A DNA stretch of 64,000 nucleotides from Neospora caninum Liverpool. Lineage: Eukaryota > Apicomplexa > Conoidasida > Eucoccidiorida > Sarcocystidae. The notes under the pieces are model-generated. The model was not told where the DNA came from. It did not search any database and saw only the letters and a list, made by a program, of their open reading frames with translations. The position numbers and the translations under genes are program-made. This document shows positions 35,201-47,482 of the stretch, one piece after another. Location: assembly GCF_000208865.1 (NCBI RefSeq), contig NC_018396.1:62001-126000 (forward strand), read 5' to 3'. How positions within the stretch are numbered: the stretch's first letter is position 1; the number at the start of each line of letters is the position of its first letter.

Positions 35201-38200
35201 ATCCTCTCTTTCCTCGGTCTCTGAGAGAGCGGGAGAAGAGCGCGTTTGGAGTGGACATTGTGCCGGCGAGGCGGAGGGGAAGGCGAGGGACTGGGGAGAA
35301 CAGCGTGAAGAAGCGCTGCTCGCACAAACCGTCCATGCGTCTCTTTTCCCCCAGCAACCGGAGCTTGTCATTTTTCTCCCTGCCTCGCTCTTGACTCACC
35401 CCATGTCGACGTTTTCTCACGGGAACAGTCACGAACGCAGTCCGTCTCTGAGAAAAGGGACGGATTTGTCTCTCGTGGCGTCTCCTCTCTCTGCGGCGCG
35501 ACTCGCTCCGGCTGGCCGACTCTCGCACGCCTCCCTTCCCGGACGAGAAACGCAGGACCGAGACGACGCTGAGGGAGAGAAGGGACAGCCAGAGCGAGAC
35601 CCGAGACAGACGGAAGAGGAACGAAAAAAAGAAGAGGGAGAAAACGGAGCGGGAGGAGAGGGACGAGAAAAGGGAGATGGAGGAGAGGCGGGGAGAGACG
35701 AGGAAAGACCGGGAGAGCCCGCTCGGTGGTCTGGCCAAGAAGGAGAGTCGAGTTCTCCCGCGCGAGACCAAGCTTCTGTGTCGTGCCTCCATGGCAACGG
35801 GGCAGTTTTGAGTGTCGCGAGTTCCGACGGGGGCTGTGGGGAAGCAGAAGGAACAGGAGCGCGCGAGGAGATTAAAGGCGAAAAACGCGAAACAGACGAA
35901 CGCCAAGAAGCGAATTGGAGGTCGGAGAGTGACGCTGCCTCAATAGGGCCTTGCAAATTCTCGCTGCGTCTGTTGCCTCTTTCGGCGCCTTCGCAGATCG
36001 GCACTGGACGGAACCCTCACCTCGTCTACTATCTCGACGGCGATGGCAAAAGGGACGTCTTCACTCATTTGAAAGCCCAGCCCGTGCGCGTCCTCCGCGT
36101 CCACTCTAGCTCCTCTTGCTGTGGGCGATCTGGGAGGATCGGCGCCTGTCCCTTTCCGGGTGTCTGTGGAGCGTCGCTTCCTCCCCAGGTCGGGGCGGTC
36201 GTCGAGGCGGCGCTAGCAGGCTTCTGGGAACGCGAGAAGCGAAGGCTTGAACACGAGCGGCGTAGGCGGGAGGTCTCGGAGCAGTTCGCCGTCGCGTTTC
36301 TTCTTCAGCTCTTCTCTGCTGGGCTTCTTCGCGGCACTCCGGCGAAGACGCCCTTTGACCTCCTGAGCGTCGTGCAGAGCTACAGCCTCCACATGGACGC
36401 AGTCCACGAGAAGCTACGTGAGACCGGCGAGAAGCGAAGAGAAGAGAAAGGCCGCGAAGCGGAGAGGAAAGACGAAAGAGAGCGGAGACGCTTCACGCTC
36501 AACCGCCACTACCACTGGGCCGCTCGGGTTGCGTGGAAAAAGACGCAGTCCTCAGGGAGCGCAAACGGGGCCGAGGCACGGAGAGCCGCGTCCGACGAAG
36601 AGGTGGAGACGTCAGCGATCGAGTGCGATTCATACCTTCCGCCACCACCGCCTTCCTCGCCGTCGCTAGGTGACTTGCCGCGCAGAGACAGCACAAATAT
36701 ATCCCTGCATGCGGAACGCGGAGACGACGCGCAGGCCGAGGAGGCGGGGGAGGCGAGAGGCGACGGGACGCGCGGGCCTCTTGGGAGGCTTCCGAGCGAC
36801 GAGGACAGGGAAGGGGAAGAAAGAAGCGAAGCGTTGCGTCGCCACTCCGAGATCACCAGGGCGACGCTGCGGCCAGCAGCGTTAGCGAACCTAACCGCCC
36901 TGGTTGACGAATTCGTCCTGACGACTCTGCCGCTCGCTTCCACTTCGGTCTTTTCGCGCGAGACCCTCGCGACAGTCTGCTGGCAGATCCTCCTGTCGCA
37001 TGCCCCGCCCCTGACGCTTTCGAACGGCCTTTTCTGTCCCGGGGAGGCCCCGCTCGAGCGTCGCCGTGGCGCGTCTGCTCCTCCTGGCCCGACCGGGGCC
37101 TCTGCCTTGGCCGCCTCGCAACCTTCTCAGCCTGAACGTTTTTCGTTGTGCTCGCGACCGTCCAGCCCCGCGCGCGAAGACACCACAGCACTTGTCGTGT
37201 CTGTGCCTGCGACATGCGTCAAGACGCCCCCGCCTCCCGTTGTGGCGCCAGCAGCCCTCGCCGGGACCGGCCTGGGTCTGTTCTTCCAGGCTCTGCTCAT
37301 CCGGGGGGTTCTTGCGAAGCGAGAACAAACAGCTTCGTGGAGTAGCCGAGACGGGAGCTGGCGGCGCGCTGGACAGCCGTTCACCTTCACCTCTTCTTTC
37401 CACGCGCAGGACGCTCTCAGAGACTTGCGACGCCTCGCTTTCCTGCTGCGCTCCGCCACTTTGTCGCCTCCTCTGGAGACGGGCGGAGACGCCGCCAGCT
37501 TCGCGTTGCCCGAGATCGAGCACATGCGCAGGCAGGAGGCCTGGAAGCGATGCAAAGAAGAGCTGTGCGAGGCACTGAGGACGAGCGCTTCCTCGCTGTT
37601 CAGCCTCTTCTTTCCGCTGTCGCAAGCGCGTGTGGCGGCCGACAGCGACGCCCCGGAAGAAAGCGTGCAGGCTCAAGAGAGAGATCTGTGTGGCGAGCAA
37701 TGCAGAACGAAGAACCAGCAGCAAGGCCGAGAGGAAGGGAAGGAAGTCTTGGATTCCGCCTCAGGCGGCCGGCTCGCCAGTGCGACTCGACGCCCTTTGG
37801 AAGGCGAGGAAAAGGCAACGGGCGAGAGCGAAGAAAAGAGACGCAGCGCAGGGGTCGAGCGCGCGGAGATAAACCCGCGAGGAAGCCAGGGAGACCGAGA
37901 GGGAGGAAAGGGACGCCGAGTGTCGTACGCTGTCTGTGAGGAGAAGGCTTTGGACTATCGATTACCACGCTTCAGCCTCCACAGGAAAGGCCGTGAACCG
38001 AGCGCGTCTCTCCGGGAAACCCCGAAACCGAGTCCTGTTTTCCCCGTCGAAACGGCCATCCCCCGCGAACACGTTCGCGACCTCGTCGACCTCGCATCGC
38101 GCCTCTCGCCCGGAGAGACGCTTCTGTGGCTAGCAGCTGGTGCATGGACCGCCGCCCTCAAGACGCTCTCGACTTTGACCGCGTCGCCTCCGAGTTCCCC

Positions 38201-41200
38201 GATGGCTCCCGGGCCGTCTCTCTCTCCCGCGTCCTCGGCTTCGTTTCCCCTTGCGAGGGCCGAGGCCCCGTCTCCGAGGGAGTTGATCGCCGTGGCGGTT
38301 GCTGCGCTCGACCTGCTTCGAGGCGTTTCCTCGGCCTCCCAGGAGCCTGCCGCGCTGCCGCTGTCTCTTCCCGTCTGGCTCTGGCTGCGCCTGATATGCG
38401 AACTGGAGGGCGCCACACGGGCGCTTTCAGCGGCCGGCGGGGCGAGCCCCGGACCTCGACTTCCGGGCGAGGACGGAGACGGTCTCTGTGTCTCCGGGTC
38501 GCGCGGCGAGGCCCCGACCCGGCGAGACGTGCGGCCCCGGCTCGACACCGAGGCGAGAACCCCCCAGCTCGCCAAACAGACACCGGCCGGGTCGCGCTGT
38601 CTCCCGAGCAGCGGCCAGTCTAGCTGTGGCTTGGCGGCTCCTCGGTGTGGGGCTGTCTCTCCGCCGGCACGGGACGGGCGCGCGCCGCTTGCGAGGTTCT
38701 TGGAAGCAGAGCCCTTCTTCGCGTCGCTGCTTTCCGCGACCTGGAGGTGTATGCACGCCGATGTCTTGGACCGGCAGTCCGGCCTGATCCTCGATTTAGA
38801 GACGGCGGAAAGTCACCTCAAACGCGCGGAGCCAACAACCCCCGTGATGACTGTCGAAGGCCAGGAAGTCGACGCGCCGTCTCCCTTCAACGTCGCTGCC
38901 TACTGGGGCTCTCTAGGCGTCACTTGGTCGGCCAAGGGGGCCTTTGCTCACCGGGTCTTGCCACGTCTCCAGGCCATTCACCGCGACGTTCTTCTCGCTT
39001 CCTTCTTCTTCTCCCGCCTCGACCCTGGCCCAGCGCCCCTCCTCTTCTCGCCGCAGCCCGCCGTCGCTCCGCACGCCTCGCCGCTTTCTTCTCTCCTGCG
39101 GGACGCGCAAGTTGCGGCGACGCTCCACGCGGCTCTGGCTGCCCGACGAGCTGCGGTAGCCGCCACCGTCGCCTCTGTCGCGGCCGTGGTCGGGAGCGTG
39201 CGGGGACTCAAGCACCACGGAGCAGGCGGCGGCGCCAGGCGCCCTCTGGGCCGGCTAAAAACGTTTCTTCGCTCGGTGGTGCGGCGACCCCCCCGCCCTG
39301 CGTGCCGAGCTGCGTTTCCCGATCTGTTTCTGTTCGACGCGTCTCTCGGGAGACAAGACTGCGTCCCGAGCCCGTGTCCCCTCCCCCGCAGCGGAGAGAC
39401 CGGGAGTGAAGGCAGGACGCAGAAGGGCCGAAAAGCCAGGGACACGCCGAGAGAGTCTGCAGCAGACGAAGCTGCTCTGTTTCCGAAGCCGTCGACGTCG
39501 CCTTCCTGTTCCGAGAGATCTCGGCGACTGCTGGCCCCCACAGTCGCGCTTCTGTCTCAGGCGGAGAAGGCCTTTGCCTGTGCGACCCTGGTGGCGACTT
39601 CTGTTCTCCTGTCCTCTGCCGCGCTCGCTCAAGATTTCCGATCCCCCGCCCACGACTTCCTGGCTCACCTCGCGACGCGCGCGCACGCGCGCCGCAGCTG
39701 GGGCTCGCCGGTCTCCGAGTGGGCTGCACAGAGTTCGTCGAGCGGTCCCTCGCACTCGCCCTGTGCAGTGCATTTTCTCTTTCTGCTTCTCCTGGAGGCT
39801 TTCCGGGAACCGCTGCCTCCTCGGCCGCCGCTCGCTGGCGCCCCCGCGTCGGCGAATCTGGACGAGAAGTTCCGCCTCTTCTTCTCGCCGCTCTCGCCGA
39901 CGTCTCTGTCTCCGTCGGGAAGCCGAGCGAGGGAGGAGGAGCGAAGCTCGAACGACGAGAGAGAGAAGGCAAAGCCACGTGAAAGCAAGGAACGAACGCC
40001 TTTCCTGTGGCCGCCGAAAGTGGAGATATGCGTGCGCGGCCCGTCGGCAATGTCTCTCGGTTTCGGCTCGGCTTCTGCGCTTCTTCTGCCGCTCCTGCCG
40101 CCTGCCGTCGCGGCGCCCCACCCTCACGCGCTTCGCCCCGCGACCTGTCCGCCTCGAAAGACAAAGTCCGTGATTGGAAGCTCGGGCTGTCTCCATTCGC
40201 ACGTCGCTGCACTGTCGGCCTCGTTCGTTGAGGCCCAGCAAGATAGCTGGGCACTGCCTGCAGCGGTGCGGAAAGGCGAAGAAGGGTGGATGGGCGGCAA
40301 GCGAGGAAGAAGCGAGAAAGCCAGCGGGAGAGAAAACGACGGACCGGGAAGAAGAGATATCGATCGGTCGGGGTCTTGGCGCTGTCCGTCGGCGAGACTC
40401 GGAGCGCATGCGTCTTCTCTCGCGCCGTCCTTTCTTCTCTGCACGTTTGGCACCGGATGGTACCACTCCGCCCGCAGACTCGTAGCGGACGCCGTCGCTC
40501 TCTCGCTGGCGGACACGACAGGAAAGGCCCAGGAAAGACGAGAAGAGAGCGGAAACGGAGGGCCTTGCTTGCCGGCCAGTTGCTCCTGCCGACTGTGCTT
40601 CTTCTTGGAGAGTCGGCGGTCTGTGGCCGCAGCAGGCTTCGGCGCGCTCTTGGCGTTCTTGAGCAGACCCGCCGACGAGTTGTATCTCGCCTCGTGCCAC
40701 TGTCCACTTCACCTCGCGTCCTCCTTCTCGCTGTTTTCTCCTGCGCCGGGGGAGGCGCCCGGCGAGGCGGCGCGGAAAAAGAAAGACCCACACAAACTGG
40801 CGACGCCGGCGTCGGCCATCCGCTTCGCTGGATGTTCCGCGCGAGAGGCGTCTCCGAAACAGAGTCCGTCGCCTCCGTCTCGACCCTCGTCTGCGGCGAG
40901 TCCGTCGCGGGCTTCTCCCCGCTCGCTGCTGCCTGCCTGCTACTCTTCGCCGTCCTGCGCTCGCTCCCTGGCTTTCTTTGCGCGCGCGTCTCGGTGGATG
41001 CATGCACGCGACGAAGAGGACCACCACGCGAGACATCAGTTCCTCCATCTCTCGCAGTCGCTTCTTCTTCTCCTCGGCGGGCAGCGTCGCCTCGGCTGGG
41101 CGGCCCTAGCTGCCTCAGACGATGCGGCGCTCCGAGAGGCGGCTACCGCCGACAGCGGAAGACGCAGAGAGGCGGTGCGTGGGAAAAGAAGCAAGACAGA

Positions 41201-44200
41201 AGGCGAGAAACGAACAAGACCGGAGGCTCGCACGCACTCCCTGTCGAGACGCGAGACGCGGGAGAAGGGACACTTAACTCGGTGGAGCCTCGACGGCAGC
41301 ACAGGCCGAGGGGCGATTCGGCAGATTTCTAACGGCCAGATGACGCCCAGTGTCGCTCTGTATCCTGCTCCCACCTGTATCTTCCAGCTGCCGGAGTGGG
41401 TGTCTTTCCAAGCAAGGCTCGGCGGCCAGCAACCCCCGCTTGCGTCTATTTTTTTCGCGCATTATTCAGGGACATCCGACGCAGGAAAGCGCGACGCTGG
41501 GCCTGGGGAGGCATCGAACAGCGGGCTTTTCCGCGCTGCCGCCTGCCCGAGCCGTGGGGCATCTGGCCCATACATGCAGCTACCGGTGTGTCTGATTCAC
41601 TTGTTTCTCCACGACGAAATCGAGAGGGTTCGCGCGTGGACGTCAACCCTCAGCCCTAAACCCGCCCAAAGGTTAGCCGCACCTCGGGCGTCGCTGAGGC
41701 ACGAAACTGCGAGAGAGAATAATCCTGTGGGGGCTCCGCGCTGCCCGAAGGGCCTGCTCCATGCCCCCGGGCAGAGACCACCCGAGAGCGAGGCACGGAA
41801 GAATGCAAGAGAGGAAGCAAATGCGGAGTGGCGAGAAGGCAGTTGCACGGACAAGAACAGAGGGAGAGGCAGAGGCAGCCGCAAGTGGAGGGTGAAGGCG
41901 AAGCCCGGCGGGGCGAAGAGGCGACTAGGAGGTTTGCTGGCGAGAAAGAAGACCCCGCACGCGAAATCATGGGAAAGCAAGGAAGGCTGGAGAAAAGGGG
42001 CGGGGCCCAAGCCGCGGTCGCGCCTCGCCTCGCTGTTCCGCAGTCGCGCCTCCCCGACGTCTCGCTCGCTTTCGTCTGGGGCCAAGCGAGACGCTGGCGC
42101 AGCGATAGCGGCCGAGACGCGGCGGTACGAGATGCGGCGGGTCGAGGGAAGGGCGAAGAGGGAGAAACGGGAAGAGGAAGGCAGGAGCCGAGCAGCCTCG
42201 CGCCGCAGCAGCACCTTTTCCGAGGTCTCCGCGCTCGACTGCATCCTCCAAGGCGCTGACCTTTGCCTGATCGCCGCCGCCGTGCAGAGGTTTCGGTGGC
42301 CGCCGGAGATTCTCAGAGAAACGTGCGTCGTTAAGGAAAAGAAGCAAACAACGGCAAGGGGGCTTCCGAATGCCGAGACGTCTTGAATTGCTCACACCCT
42401 CTCCACTGATTGAGACGTCGTCCAGATATATATATATATATACCCTGTATTTGCCAGTCTATATCATCTCTAAAAATCTCTCTCTATTTCCATGTCTATC
42501 TATCTACATCTATATCGCTCTTTATCTACATGCCTGTCGCTATCTATTTATTTATATTTCTATATCTGTATATGTATCTCTGTATATATCTGTCTATCTA
42601 TGCATATGCGTTAGTGTTTGAAGCATGCCTTTTTGTAGGTATAGTTCGTTTTCGTTGTGAACGCACGTGTAGGCACATGGGGGGAGGGCCCTTCGTCAGT
42701 GCGTAGAGAGGCGCAGAGCCTGGCAACAGTGGGAGGAGGCGGCGTTTGAGCGGAAAGTATTTTCTGCTGATGAAACGACCCGTTCCTCTTCAGTGGGTTT
42801 CTCCCTTTTTCATGTGCACATGCCTTCGTTTCATCTCCTCTCTCGCGTTTTCCTCCTCAGCGCGACGCTCCGACACCTCGAGACGGCGCTACCGTGCGAC
42901 GCCTTCTTGGCGGACTCCGTAGCGCACTCAAAAAGCAGAAATTACTCAGACTTGCTCTGGCGATTTCTTCTACAGTACTTGGGTCTGCTGTCTTTTCCGA
43001 CCCCCTCCGAGGCCTCCGCCCTGGCCTCGCCGCTCGTGCCTTCCCTCAGCTCCCCGCGCTTCTTCAGGTGGAAGAGCCAGACAGGCCTTCCGCCGTCAGG
43101 CGTGCCCGCTGTCTTTCCGGAGATTGCGGCGCGGCTTCTGATCTATTCCGTCCGGTTTCCACTCGCGTTTCTTCTCCAAATCCTCGCCCCACACGCGACC
43201 GCCTCCCTGGCTTTGGGCGCGACGGAAATCCCGGCCTCGGCGGCGGAGGCGCGCAGTCGGCGCTGTCTCCGTTTCTGTCTCTGGTTGTCTCCACCCGCTT
43301 CCCCCGGGCCTCTCCGCGGGGCCTCGCTGGCCAGTCGGACAGGCGGGGACGCGTGGGAGGCGCCGCCAGGCGATCTGTTGGATCCACGCCGTCACCTGCA
43401 GAGAGCGACGAACGGCAGAAAAGGTCTGTTTACGCGTGTCGTTCGAGAGCGTCAGCCTCTTTCCAGGAGACAAAGAGACGCGAGAAGAGTGCGCCTCGGG
43501 AAGCGAGACCCACCGCGAGCGTGGAGCCGTGCGGACTGTGCAGTCGCCTTCTCTCCTTCTTCACTCCTCAGCGCTGGCGCCTTCGTTTCTGTCCTTCGCA
43601 TCTGCGCCGCGCGAGGCCTCTCCTTCTACCCTTCTTCGCTGCTGGATCGGACACTCCTCCCGCAGCTGATTCAGCTGATGCGCGTCGACGTCGGCCGTGC
43701 CATGGAGGCTCTTCTTCTCGACGAGGCGACGAGGGTGAAAGAAGACGGCGAGGGCATTGGACTTCCCGAGGCGTTTCAAATCGCCGCGGAGGCTGCTCCA
43801 GGACGCACCGACCCTTTGGCGGGAAAATGCATGCGTCTCCAGGTAAGGCTGAGGAACGGAGGGGCGATGGGCAAAGAGAACGGGAGAAGATGCGGCTTCG
43901 GCCTTCCATTTTCAGTTGTGTCCCTTTCTTCGTGCGCCTCTGCTGTGCTCTGTATTTCTTCTCGAAAAGAGCCGGTTCTCTGTCCTCACCACGGCCTCGT
44001 TTCGCTGCTTGCTTCGTCAGCTCTTTTGGCGAGACGTCCTCGTGTCTCCCTCTCCGCTTCCACGCGTTTTTTCGCTTCTCCCGCGACTCTCTTCTGAGTC
44101 GGTCTCTTGCTTGTTCTTGGGGCTCTTCCTCTCTCGGTTTTCACTCCCCCCTTTCTCTGCCTGTCTCCACGTCTCTCTTCTCTTTGTAGCTTGCGCTTTT

Positions 44201-44686
44201 GATGGCGCTCCCCCCCAAGAGACGCGAAGTCCTTCGACGCCAGTACACGTTCTGGGACGCCCTCGCTGCTCTGAGTGGAAAGGCGAAGCGCCAACCCCCC
44301 AGCGAACGAGGCGCTTTCCTCAAACAGGAAATCGAACGCACTGTGGTACGCCCGCCTCTCGATGCTGCCCACGATGGACACCAAGCAACTCCACACACAA
44401 CCACAGATGCACATCATGCATATATATATATATATATATATCATATAAATCATATATACCTATTTGTGTGTCTGCAATATACACACATGTATCGGCATTG
44501 CTCATTTAGCCAGCAAGGCCGACGAGGAGTATGGAGTGCGCCCGTGTAGGTAGGTCCCTGTCTGTCTGTTGCCGCGTATTTGACTCCAGAACATATACGT
44601 GAATATATATATATATATATATATATACATACATATATGCATATATATATATATATATATAAATACATATATATATATATATATAA

Positions 44687-44721
<35 letters not shown>

Positions 44722-45137
44722 TGTGAAATGTATGTAGGTATGTAGGTATGTTTATGTGCATGTATCGAGAACGAAAGAGAGATTCATGGAGAGAGGCCTC
44801 GCCTTCTGGTCTTCAGCTTTGGTGTGGGCGTCGTCTTTGGGCTTTCAGAGGTGCACAGATTTGTCGGATATGACGATGCCTCTCGACCCTTCGCGCCTTT
44901 TGGTGCGTGTCCTGAGTGAAACAGCAGTTCCCCTGCAATCTGCCGCCAAGGTGAGACGTGAAAAGCGCCCCGAGGCGGCCCACCTCACGCAACTGCCTGA
45001 ACCAGCAAAGTTCGAGCCTTGTCACCCATCGAAACGCCTTGATCGACTCTCATCCACCTATATATATAAATGTATATATTTATATAAATGCATATAAATG
45101 TGTATAAATGTATATAAATATATATAGATATGTGAAC

Positions 45138-45177
<40 letters not shown>

Positions 45178-47448
45178 TGGCATGCTTTTGCGCATGTGCG
45201 TGTCGATGTGTATCAGCTGATACGCATGCGAGTGTGTCTGTGCATGTGTGGCTACGTTGTAACTGTGGTTTCGCATGCATGTCCCGGTAGCGCCGCCGTT
45301 TACGTCCCTGCGCACCGCAGCGCATGCACGGGTTCTCGCTCCCTGCCTCTTCACGAGGTAAATGGGGCTCTGTTTTGTTTGTCGGCACACAGACGGCTTT
45401 GCAGAATGCTTTCGCAATTCCTCGGAAGCACGGGGCAAACGTGTGTTGAAGACGGACCCTGGGGGTGCGCGGCCGCGTCAGGATTTCTTTCCCTCGCGTT
45501 TTCTTTCCCTGCTTCCTTAGGTGCCCTACGCTCTCACCTTTGAAACGCGGGCGCTGAGTCCGGGCAGCGCCACGCAGCCTTCTGGCGACGCGCAGGAGCA
45601 AGTATCGAGGGTCACGTGCATTTTCAAGATGAACGACGACGTGCGCCAAGACCAGCTGGCCCTTCAAATCATCCAGGTAAAAAGGGCCAGAGAGCAGCGT
45701 GAAGCGAACAGCAAAGCAGCAACTCCTGAGAAAAGCAGGCGGAAGGAAGAAACGCGAGACGAACCAGACACCAAGCGAAGAGTAGACCGCCCTCCCTTCT
45801 TGTGGGTGTATGTGTCTTCCGCGCGAGCTTGAATCCCTGCTTCATCTCGGGGTTCCTTCGTTTTCGTCTTCCTTCAGATTGCAGCCGCCGCGTTCAACCG
45901 TGTCGGCGTCGACCTTTGGGTCCGGCCGTACAAAGTGGCATCGATGCGCGTCGCCTCCTCGTCGGTGCTCTCTCTGCCTTCTTCCTCTGCGAGCCTGTCG
46001 ACTCCGCCGACAGAAAGGCCTTCTTCGGCGCCACAACGCAGGGCGGTCTCGTCTTCGCGAAGCTCTCGAGTCGCGTCTTTGCCGTTCTTTTCGCGGGCCT
46101 CTTCGCGTGCGGTCGCGTCGGCGCTGCGGGGCGCCCCCGGCCAGAGCTCGCGGAGGAACGCGCAGAAACAACAGCCGCACCCAGCGACAGGGGAGGCCGA
46201 GCAGGAGGCGTTCGGTTTGGAGAATCGAAGGGCCGGGAAAGCTGGGACGGAAGCGAAAGGGGTGCCCAAGTCTGCCTCGTTTTCGGATCAGTCGTCAGCG
46301 CTTGGCGGCCTCATCGAGTTGATTCCCAACACAATTTCGAGACACCAGATCGGAAGGAAGTTCGGCTGTTCTCTGCCTGAGTTCTTTTCGCTGGTTTTCG
46401 GCAACAGTCGCGAACGCGAGGTGGAAGGCGAAGACACGGAAAACAGAGAAGCAGAAGGAAACGACAGAGAGAAAACGGGGTGTTCGGATGCAAACGCCTG
46501 GTTTGTGCCGACGCCGAACCCGGAGAGTACGAGCTTCGTCGTAGCCGCGAGTCTGGGTTCGCCCAAAACCGGCCGCCGTTCTGGGCTACTTGACGGAGCG
46601 AGAGAGAAGAGAAGCAAGCACCGTTCGGGAGGGAGCGGAGAAGAAAGCGATTTCTTTCAATCTAAGCCCGTTGAGGAAAGAAGACAGGAGCCGCGCCGCG
46701 ACAGGCAGAGGGACGGCGCTCTACAACATGGCTGTGAAGAACTTCGTCAAGAGCCTCGCTGGCTACGCCGTCCTCTCCTACATTCTCCAGGTGAGAGTCA
46801 GAGGCAGCCGCGAGCGAAGAACGCGAAGAGGCGGGACGGATGTGCCCAAGAGAGCACTCAGAGAGAGGACGCCAAGAAGGACACGGGGGCTGAAAGAGTT
46901 CTGTCCAGCAGACTCACCGGCTGCAAGCAGTTTGCCTGTCTCTCTGGATGCGAAAAGCGCAGAAGAAACGCGAGAACGAAACCAAAAGACGCTAGCAAAG
47001 CGGACGCTGAGATGCAGTGCCTTCCGCAACAGCCAGAGAGCAGAACGAGACAAATGCGGGTGCGTTCTTCCTTGCCGGAGGTCTTGCGTGTTCGTCCCTG
47101 GCTGCCGCTTCCCTCGGGTTTCCTTCGCCTGTCCGAGCGTCGTGTGCGCGTTGCTTTGTGGAATTTTTTCTCCTTTTTTCAGGTGAAGGACCGCCATAAC
47201 GGAAATCTCCTGATTTCTTGTCAGTCCGGGCGCGTCATCCACATCGACTTTGGTTTCGTCTTCGACATCTCCCCGGGCCACGACATGCAGTTCGAGAAGG
47301 CTCCCTTCAAACTCACCAAGGAAATGGTCCAGCTCATGGGGGGTCACAATCGAACAGAAACCTTTCGGCACTTCACACACCTCTGTGTGCAAGGGTGAGC
47401 CCAGGCACAAACTCCACGCTTCCTCTCACTTCTCCATATATATGTATA

Positions 47449-47482
<34 letters not shown>

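Noticed and set aside
39208..41048. Two minus-strand frames of nearly 600 codons opposite the largest PI4K exon
   Set aside because: Composition is Arg/Ser/Pro shadow of GC-rich coding sequence; the plus strand is continuous with the PI4K frame.
44320..45438. Tyr/Ile-rich frames such as YIYIYIYI
   Set aside because: These are translations of (TA)n microsatellites inside introns.
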